A stretch of 12,126 nt of DNA from Planctomycetaceae bacterium (lineage in GTDB: Bacteria; Planctomycetota; Planctomycetia; Planctomycetales; Planctomycetaceae), in the NCBI GenBank assembly GCA_015487825.1, contig WFOZ01000292.1:1-12126 (forward strand), written 5' to 3'. Shown here one piece after another: positions 7,002-12,126 of this stretch; the stretch's first letter is position 1; every line of letters starts with the position of its first letter. The notes beneath the pieces are model-generated. The model was given only the letters and a program-made list of their open reading frames with translations, did no database searches and was not told the origin of the DNA. A program made the position numbers and the translations under genes.

Positions 7002-7334
7002 GAATAAGATGACTTTCAGGAATCAGAGCATCAGTAGAAGTATGATGCTGTTTTCTATGACAAAAATCACTGAGATGGCGGGATACGATCTTTTTGGAGA
7101 TGCCGTATTAAATAGAACGTGTTGTGAATTTTCTACGTAACAAAACCAGCATCTGTTGGATGATATTTTCAGCCGATGCTTATATTAGCTCAGCCGGAGC
7201 AATTTTCCAAGACCGCGAAGCTTTCCTGAAGCCTAATGCCCAACCCGGATTCTGTACGAGTAAATCAGTATTCTTCAAAACAAGCATGATTAAAAGGACT
7301 TACAGCCATTTTACCCTAAATAATGCGCAGCTCA
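7002..7334. other. Gap upstream of signal peptidase gene
   Basis: I see no credible gene here. A 7-bp inverted repeat AGCATCA/TGATGCT (7027-7033 and 7043-7049) lies in the presumed lepB leader, and AGCATC/GATGCT recurs at 7148-7153 and 7175-7180. The 12-mer AGCTCAGCCGGA at 7187-7198 recurs at 7329-7340, at the edge of repeat copy B. No clear promoter for lepB was found. Confidence 0.5.
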
Positions 7335-7402
7335 GCCGGAACGCGCTGGCGTCCGGTTCATACATCAGTCGAGGGGAACCGAAGGCTGGTGTTTAATGCC
7401 TG
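7335..7402 (-). repeat. Composite dispersed repeat, copy B
   Basis: The reverse complement of this stretch aligns with 1781-1848 across its whole length. The best part is 7335-7361, identical to 1822-1848 at 25 of 27 positions. The element starts 2 bp past the stop of the Uma2 gene and has the same orientation relative to that gene as copy A has to the BNR gene. It can fold as a hairpin with CCGGAACGC pairing with GCGTCCGG around GCTG, leaving one bulged A. Confidence 0.7.
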
Positions 7403-7404
7403 CT

Positions 7405-7989
7405 TCATCCCGCCCACCAGCCTGGTTCTACGAATAAATTATTGACTGAGCATTTGAAACCGGGGAGCAAGGATTGATGTTCCAGTATTGCATCGTTGCC
7501 AAGCGTAATCGCAGGAGCATCCCGGGAAATGACAGCGACTTCTTCGGCTTTTGGATCGATTGCCCAGACACCACTTACTCCCCAAGCAAGAAAATCTTCC
7601 ATCCGATTGGATATTCTGGTTCTGCGGTCTGCAGTCGATGCCAGTTCGATCACCAGGTCCGGGATTCTGGCAGTGTACGGTTTGTCGGTTTCTTCAAAAC
7701 GAGGGCCGGATAAAAAATAGCAGGCTGCGGGAAACCGTACTGTATCGGGTGCCGAATTCATCAACATCCCCAGGTCAAAGCAGGCATAACCAAGCTCGGT
7801 GCGCTGTATGAAATCTGCAAATAATTTTGAAAGGTTTAATATCGTGTTTCCATGATCCAGATCCGGAGGCTGAAAAATAGTAACTTTCCCTGCTTCCAGC
7901 TCAGCCCACTGTCCTGATTCGGGAAGTTCAAATCGGCTCTCAACAAACTGCTCAGCTGTCAATAGCGGACCATCAAGCATCTTCTTCAT
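7405..7989 (-). CDS. Uma2-family (DUF820) endonuclease-like protein, active-site Asp missing
   Basis: The protein has 194 residues from the ATG at 7989, or 191 from the ATG at 7980. The second start is better spaced from GGAG, so it may be the true one. The protein follows the Uma2 / DUF820 (PF05685) restriction-endonuclease-like layout: ELEAGKV (30-36), a central strand, [12 protein letters not shown] (107-118), then [18 protein letters not shown] (130-147). Typical members carry a catalytic Asp in a PD-x-x-F strand. Here the matching segment reads VRFPAACYF (84-92), with Ala88 where the Asp is expected. Glu30 and Glu115 remain. The protein may therefore be inactive as a nuclease or use another residue. 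Its cellular role is unknown, as for most of this very abundant family. It is a single gene, with repeat copy B directly after the stop. Confidence 0.85.
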   Translation of the reverse strand: MKKMLDGPLLTAEQFVESRFELPESGQWAELEAGKVTIFQPPDLDHGNTILNLSKLFADFIQRTELGYACFDLGMLMNSAPDTVRFPAACYFLSGPRFEETDKPYTARIPDLVIELASTADRRTRISNRMEDFLAWGVSGVWAIDPKAEEVAVISRDAPAITLGNDAILEHQSLLPGFKCSVNNLFVEPGWWAG

Positions 7990-8121
7990 TCTCCAACGTC
8001 ATTTTCTTTGCCTGTTTTTTCAGCGAACGCTGTCTGTAAAACGAACTGCTTCCGGTAGAACCATGCGGTTCAAATCTATCAAGTCCTGATACAACAGGGC
8101 TGGCTTGTTTCTCAGCAGGGG

Positions 8122-8168
8122 ACAGTCTGCTTTATTAGAATCAGGTTTTCAAGCTAATAAAACAGTCT
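8122..8168. repeat. Small inverted-repeat element flanked by direct repeats
   Basis: Perfect 8-bp arms TTTATTAG (8131-8138) and CTAATAAA (8154-8161) enclose 15 bases. The direct repeat ACAGTCT lies on both sides (8122-8128 and 8162-8168), with two extra bases on the left. The arrangement resembles a tiny insertion with target duplication, but it carries no gene and chance is possible. Confidence 0.4.
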
Positions 8169-8179
8169 TGCAACAAACT

Positions 8180-8214
8180 CGCAAAAACAGATACCACGAC
8201 TCTGTGAGTCGTGG
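8180..8214 (-). terminator. Putative terminator of ilvB
   Basis: A perfect 9-bp stem (8194-8202 with 8206-8214) closes on the loop TGT. Read in the direction of ilvB it is followed after about seven bases by five T. It begins 118 bp past the ilvB stop. The stem CCACGACTC/GAGTCGTGG resembles a palindrome I associate with planctomycete intergenic repeats, so it may also be a repeat element. Confidence 0.5.
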
Positions 8215-8331
8215 CACATGATTGAACTCTATCTTTCAGATATAAATTTGGTTTGAGGCGAAGTCTCGTTAATAGCACAAGGCGTCAAATTGTTACAAAG
8301 AAAATCTTCACCGTTTATATGCATTGCACAG

Positions 8332-10116
8332 CTACTCCACGATAATTTCCCGTACCGTTTTACCACCGGGGATCATTGGCAGAACGTGTTCTGCATACGG
8401 GCAGATCACTTCCAGTACATACGGACCATCGTGATTGATCATTGTTTTGATCGCTTCTTCCAATTCATCTTTATGTTGGACGCGGTTACTGGCGATGCCG
8501 TACCCCTTGGCAATGGTCGGAAAGTCGGGATAGATCAACTCGCAGGTATCTCCTTCTCCGTCGCCAAGTGCTTCCGGTTTATCGACCGGGCCTAAATAAG
8601 TATGTGCCCGGCGTCCTTCCATGAAGCGGTCTTCCCACTGTACCACCATGCCCAGATGCTGATTGTTAAGCAGCATTGTTTTAACGGGCAAACCTTCACA
8701 AACAAGTGTTCCCAATTCCTGAATATTCATCTGGAACGAGCCGTCTCCTTCGATGTTGATTACGAGTGCATCGGGATGAACGGTGGCAACACCCATCGCA
8801 GAAGGCAATCCGAACCCCATTGTTCCGAGTCCGGAGGAACTGAGGAAACGCCGCGGTTTATCAAATTTGAAATACTGGGCCGTCCACATCTGATGCTGTC
8901 CAACTCCGACACTGACAAAAGGATTGAGGTCTTTGGTCAGCTTGTATAAAGTTTCGATTGCGAGCTGCTGAGGAATTTCGGTATCGTAACATTTATATGT
9001 CAGCGGGAATTTCTCTTTCCATTGTGCAATTGTCTGATGCCAGGCTTCGATTTCGGGAATATCGTCGACGGTAATCGCTTTATTCAGTTCCTCAATAACG
9101 TGCTTCACATCAGCAACAACAGGAATGTGTGCTTCCTTATTTTTATGAATTTCAGAAGGGTCGATATCGACATGCACAATTTTTCCATGTTTGACAAACT
9201 CATCGAGTTTGCCGGTAACGCGGTCATCGAAACGAACGCCGAATGCGAGAAGTAAATCGGCTTCGTCAATCGCAAGGTTCGCGTAAACGGTTCCGTGCAT
9301 TCCAAGCATATGCAGTGAAAGTTCGTGCGTGCCGGGAAATGCGCCGATTCCCATGACTGTTGTTGTCACTGGAATTTTTGTTTTCTCCGCGAACTCCAGC
9401 AATTCGTCGGCTGCACCTGAAAGAACACAACCACCACCAACATACAGAATCGGCTTTTTGGCCCGTTTGATCGCAGCGATAATCTGCTTGATCTGCTCCG
9501 GAGCAACATCTCTTAATTCGGGATGATAACCGGGTAAATCCATCGGGGGATCGAGATCGAGTTCTTCAAGCGGGATCGAATCCAACTGAATATCTTTCGG
9601 AAAATCGATCAGCACTGGTCCCGGACGCCCGGTCGTTGCCACGTGAAATGCTTCTTTTACAACCCGGGCAACATCTTTGATATCGGTAATCATAAAATGA
9701 TGCTTCGTAATCGCCCGGCAAACCTCAACAATCGGCGTTTCCTGGAATGCATCACTTCCAATGACGGCTTGAGTCACCTGTCCCGTTATTGCAATCATGG
9801 GAACGGAATCGAGCTTGGCATCTGCAATGGGTGTCACCAGATTGGTCGCTCCCGGCCCGCTGGTCGCCATGCACAAACCGACCATATTGGTTGTACGGGA
9901 AATTCCCTGAGCAGCGAACCCGCCCCCCTGTTCGTGGCGGGGAAGAATCGTACGAATACGCTCACGATTTTTTCGCAACGCCTGATGCAAAGGCATACTC
10001 GCCCCGCCCGGATAAGCGAAAATAAATTTTGATTGATGATGAATCAACGCTTCGACAAGAATTTCCGCCCCAAGAATTTGAGCCTGTTTCGTCGATTTTT
10101 CTTCTGCAATTGCCAC
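8332..10116 (-). CDS. ilvB: Acetolactate synthase, large (catalytic) subunit
   Basis: The protein has 594 residues, close to the family norm. This ThDP enzyme joins two pyruvates to 2-acetolactate, or pyruvate and 2-oxobutyrate to 2-aceto-2-hydroxybutyrate, the first common step of valine, leucine and isoleucine synthesis in the cytoplasm. The three domains are in order: an N-terminal pyrimidine-binding domain with catalytic Glu62 in [13 protein letters not shown], a central FAD-binding-type domain (about 200-350), and a C-terminal ThDP-diphosphate domain with GDGSFQMN (457-464) leading to LLNNQHLGM (482-490). The C-terminus [11 protein letters not shown] is typical. The start is GTG, supported by AAGG nine bases upstream. 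The regulatory small subunit (ilvN/ilvH) is not adjacent in this window. The downstream neighbour is the unrelated Uma2 gene. Confidence 0.96.
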   Translation of the reverse strand: MAIAEEKSTKQAQILGAEILVEALIHHQSKFIFAYPGGASMPLHQALRKNRERIRTILPRHEQGGGFAAQGISRTTNMVGLCMATSGPGATNLVTPIADAKLDSVPMIAITGQVTQAVIGSDAFQETPIVEVCRAITKHHFMITDIKDVARVVKEAFHVATTGRPGPVLIDFPKDIQLDSIPLEELDLDPPMDLPGYHPELRDVAPEQIKQIIAAIKRAKKPILYVGGGCVLSGAADELLEFAEKTKIPVTTTVMGIGAFPGTHELSLHMLGMHGTVYANLAIDEADLLLAFGVRFDDRVTGKLDEFVKHGKIVHVDIDPSEIHKNKEAHIPVVADVKHVIEELNKAITVDDIPEIEAWHQTIAQWKEKFPLTYKCYDTEIPQQLAIETLYKLTKDLNPFVSVGVGQHQMWTAQYFKFDKPRRFLSSSGLGTMGFGLPSAMGVATVHPDALVINIEGDGSFQMNIQELGTLVCEGLPVKTMLLNNQHLGMVVQWEDRFMEGRRAHTYLGPVDKPEALGDGEGDTCELIYPDFPTIAKGYGIASNRVQHKDELEEAIKTMINHDGPYVLEVICPYAEHVLPMIPGGKTVREIIVE

Positions 10117-10413
10117 GATAATTTACCTTAAATTTCACACGATCAATGATGTAGGGGCCGCTACCGTAGACTAAGATGGATACATTCCAACACTATAGAT
10201 GGTCCACGGGCAGCAAGCTCTACGACTGTTTAATACGCTTCGTCTCGATAATCAATCAGAGCATTCTAGCCAGAAAAGGTTCAACTATCGAGAGTTGGTA
10301 GCAGGAAAATTCAGGGATCAGTGGTAGTAAAGGTGTAAACTCACCTAATCGAGACATGTTGCAACGCAAACGGACATGATCATTTGAATCGCATCGCCCG
10401 ATTTGGCAGGGAT
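10117..10413. promoter_or_regulatory. Presumed ilvB regulatory region
   Basis: No gene is visible in these 297 bp. The 7-mer ATCGAGA or its complement occurs three times: TCTCGAT at 10243-10249, ATCGAGA at 10287-10293 and at 10348-10354. It may be a regulator site. On the minus strand there are -10-like boxes (TATAGT near 10195, TATTAA near 10230) but none with a convincing -35. No leader peptide rich in branched-chain codons was seen, so classical ilv attenuation is not supported. Small hairpins (AGGTG/CACCT at 10331-10346) lack T-runs. Confidence 0.3.
10125..10129 (-). promoter_or_regulatory. Ribosome binding site of ilvB
   Basis: Read on the minus strand this is AAGGT, with AAGG nine bases before the GTG at 10114-10116. 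It supports that GTG as the start. Confidence 0.55.
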
Positions 10414-12126
10414 TTAGTTACAGACTGCTCGAGCTGCGCCGCCGCGTCGCCAGTCTCCGACACCGGTCGCAACTCCTGTCTCAATATCGACTTCTATCGA
10501 TTGAGCGGACCCCTGGCGTCTGTTTTTTGGGTGATAAATGGCATGCCCCCGCCTGATGAGATCCTGCTTCATTTCCTCGAACAGTCCGTGATCGTCGGAT
10601 TCAAGTTTGATTAAATCCGGAAACCACTGCTGATGAATTCTCGGCCCATCGACCGCTTCTTTCAAAGATCGCTTAAAAAGAAGTGTCTGGACGAGAATTG
10701 ATGAAACTGTATTGATAATTGTCCGCCCGCCGGGACTGCCAACGATCAATCTTACTTTGCCGTTCTGTTTGACAATTGTCGGCGTTTGCGAACTGAGCAT
10801 TCTCTTGCCCGGGGCGAGCAGGTTCGGTTTTGTGCCGATGATTCCCTGATCGTTCGTGTAACCGGGGTACCAGTTGAAATCGCCCATTTCGTTATTGAGC
10901 AGGAAACCGGCCCCGCGCACAACAATTCGACTTCCCCAACTGTATTCGAGCGTGTAAGTATTGCTGACAGCCATGCCGTTGGCGTCGATTACAGAAAAAT
11001 GCGTTGTCTGCGGACTTTCGTAAGGCCCTTTCGTTAACGGAATCTCTCCTGCAATCTCACTACTGGGAGTCGCTTTGACCGGATCGATTGTTGAAGCAAG
11101 CTCGTAAGCATGATTGGCATCGAGAACCTTTTCAGGAATCTCCACAAAATCAGGATCACCCAGATACGCCGCCCGTTCCCGAAAAGATCGTCGCATCACT
11201 TCAGCCAATAAATGAACCTGGTCCGCGGTCCAGAATTTATTGGGATCAACTTTCAAATTTAATTTCTCGATCATGCGCATCTGCATCAAAACGGTAATGC
11301 CGCCGGAACTGGGAGGAGGCGCGCCGTAGATCGTATAATTTTGAAATCTCCCTTCAATCGCGGGACGGACATTAGCATTATATTGCTGGAGATCTTTAGC
11401 ACTGATCAACCCGTCTCCCCGTTTCATTTCATTAACAATCTGTTTCGCAATTTTCCCTTTGTAGAAAGCATCAGGGCCTTTATTAGCGATAAGCTGTAAC
11501 GTAGCTGCCAGATCTGGTTGAACAAGCCGATCTCCTGCCTTCCAGAGACGTTTATCAGGATGCCCAAAAACTCGATAAAACTCTGCATAACGCGGGTCGG
11601 TCTGAATCGATTTCAATTGCAGAACCGAATTGAGCGAGTAGGCCAGGTTGGCATCAACTGTGAATCCATTCCGGGCAACACGCGCGGCTGGTTCGATAAC
11701 TTTTTTCCAGGGCAGCTTGCCGAATTTCTGATGAGCCAGCGCCATCCCGCGCACTGTCCCCGGCACACCAGCCATACGGGCATGCAGACGATTTTTCCAG
11801 TTGGCAAAACTAAACTGATCGACCGCAGCCGGTGCCTTTTCGCGATATTCAACACAGACAACTTTATCGCCCGGCGGGGCAACCATCATGAATCCGCCAC
11901 CGCCGATATTCCCCGCCTCCGGCCAGGTGACAGTTAAAGCAAACGCGACCGCTACCGAAGCATCAACTGCGTTTCCACCACAAGCAAGAATGTTCCGTCC
12001 GATTTCAGAAGCGACAACAGTATCAGAAACAACAACGCCCTGTTGGCCGGAAGCAACATCCACCGGCTGGCGTACCGGCCTGACAAGTCTGTTTTGTGCT
12101 AATACTGCTTGAGGAGAAAAGTAGAC
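10414..12126 (-). CDS. ggt: Gamma-glutamyltransferase, 5' end cut by the window
   Basis: This Ntn-hydrolase cleaves the gamma-glutamyl bond of glutathione and related compounds, or transfers the group to amino acids or peptides, usually in the periplasm. The frame has a GTG at 12063 (549 residues from there) but stays open to the window edge. The 21 codons above it encode a segment ending AVLAQNRLVRPVRQP, which looks like the end of a signal peptide plus the mature N-terminus. The true start therefore lies outside the window and GTG 12063 is internal. Family marks, numbered from GTG 12063, are GNAVDASVAVAFAL (30-43), GGGGFM (54-59), GVPGT (99-103), PPPSSGG (249-255), the processing and catalytic Thr353 in TTHFSVID, LSSQTPTIV (423-431) and GSPGGRTIINTV (442-453). 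The precursor should cut itself before Thr353 into large and small subunits. It lies upstream of ilvB in the same direction, with a 297-bp gap. Confidence 0.95.
   Translation of the reverse strand, partial: VYFSPQAVLAQNRLVRPVRQPVDVASGQQGVVVSDTVVASEIGRNILACGGNAVDASVAVAFALTVTWPEAGNIGGGGFMMVAPPGDKVVCVEYREKAPAAVDQFSFANWKNRLHARMAGVPGTVRGMALAHQKFGKLPWKKVIEPAARVARNGFTVDANLAYSLNSVLQLKSIQTDPRYAEFYRVFGHPDKRLWKAGDRLVQPDLAATLQLIANKGPDAFYKGKIAKQIVNEMKRGDGLISAKDLQQYNANVRPAIEGRFQNYTIYGAPPPSSGGITVLMQMRMIEKLNLKVDPNKFWTADQVHLLAEVMRRSFRERAAYLGDPDFVEIPEKVLDANHAYELASTIDPVKATPSSEIAGEIPLTKGPYESPQTTHFSVIDANGMAVSNTYTLEYSWGSRIVVRGAGFLLNNEMGDFNWYPGYTNDQGIIGTKPNLLAPGKRMLSSQTPTIVKQNGKVRLIVGSPGGRTIINTVSSILVQTLLFKRSLKEAVDGPRIHQQWFPDLIKLESDDHGLFEEMKQDLIRRGHAIYHPKNRRQGSAQSIEVDIETGVATGVGDWRRGGAARAVCN

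Larger units (their letters stand above)
7990..8331. other. Gap between Uma2 gene and ilvB, with two hairpin elements
   Basis: I see no gene in these 340 bp. They contain a small element at 8122-8168 and a terminator-like hairpin at 8194-8214, listed separately. The stretch 7990-8120 shows nothing I can name; it should hold the promoter of the Uma2 gene. Confidence 0.5.

Noticed and set aside
7187..7203. tRNA-like D-arm (AGCTCAGCCGGAGC)
   Set aside because: No T-arm, anticodon arm or paired acceptor stem can be found at the right distances; the motif is shared with the nearby repeat.
7124..7396. Plus-strand frame of 90 residues in the lepB upstream gap
   Set aside because: Its second half reads through composite repeat B and no ribosome site precedes it; it is probably noncoding.
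8290..10032. Long plus-strand frames within the ilvB region
   Set aside because: They are antisense to a full-length, motif-complete acetolactate synthase and show no family features.
10117..10413. Leader peptide or attenuator before ilvB
   Set aside because: The minus-strand ATG codons here open frames of only a few residues with no run of Val, Leu or Ile, and no terminator hairpin with T-run was seen.

Overview
The window looks like chromosomal DNA of a planctomycete, most likely of the Gimesia/Rubinisphaera type (order Planctomycetales). This rests on protein character, not on any search. The signs are a very large signal peptidase I with a beta-rich insert, a soluble Hanks-type Ser/Thr kinase with a long extra C-terminal domain, exported proteins of planctomycete style, a Uma2-type protein, a BNR_4 beta-propeller of the kind common in polysaccharide-degrading planctomycetes, and several short palindromic intergenic repeats. 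Base composition is moderate. No rRNA, tRNA, CRISPR array, integrase or transposase was found.

Layout. Positions 1-401 hold a cluster of palindromic repeats, a possible decayed reading frame on the minus strand, and a promoter-like region with a 9-bp tandem repeat. A secreted BNR_4 protein (402-1760, +) follows. After a dispersed repeat (1781-1848) comes a small exported protein with a VPDGG motif and a TPR-like tail (1890-2537, -). A 176-bp divergent region with a palindrome over a -10-like box separates it from a Ser/Thr kinase gene (2714-4171, +). The kinase gene is followed by an exported protein of unknown function (4346-5149, +), which converges on signal peptidase I (5166-7001, -) with a 16-bp gap. 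A 400-bp repeat-bearing gap precedes a Uma2-family gene (7405 to 7980 or 7989, -). A 340-bp gap with two hairpins precedes acetolactate synthase large subunit (8332-10116, -), and a 297-bp gap separates that from gamma-glutamyltransferase (10414 to the window end, -), whose 5' end is cut off by the window.

How the genes relate. I see no tightly packed operon and no multi-gene system. The genes look like single transcription units: branched-chain amino acid synthesis, glutathione/gamma-glutamyl metabolism in the cell envelope, protein export, signalling, and an exported carbohydrate-active protein. Signal peptidase I would be expected to process the exported products predicted here.

The points most worth a second look are domain-level and regulatory. 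They are the insert and Cys pairs in signal peptidase, the YbjN/CesT-like tail of the kinase, a Uma2 protein lacking its expected catalytic Asp, a tandem repeat across the BNR promoter, and a composite repeat found twice in the same sense just past two gene ends. I do not see convincing evidence for a wholly new biological system.
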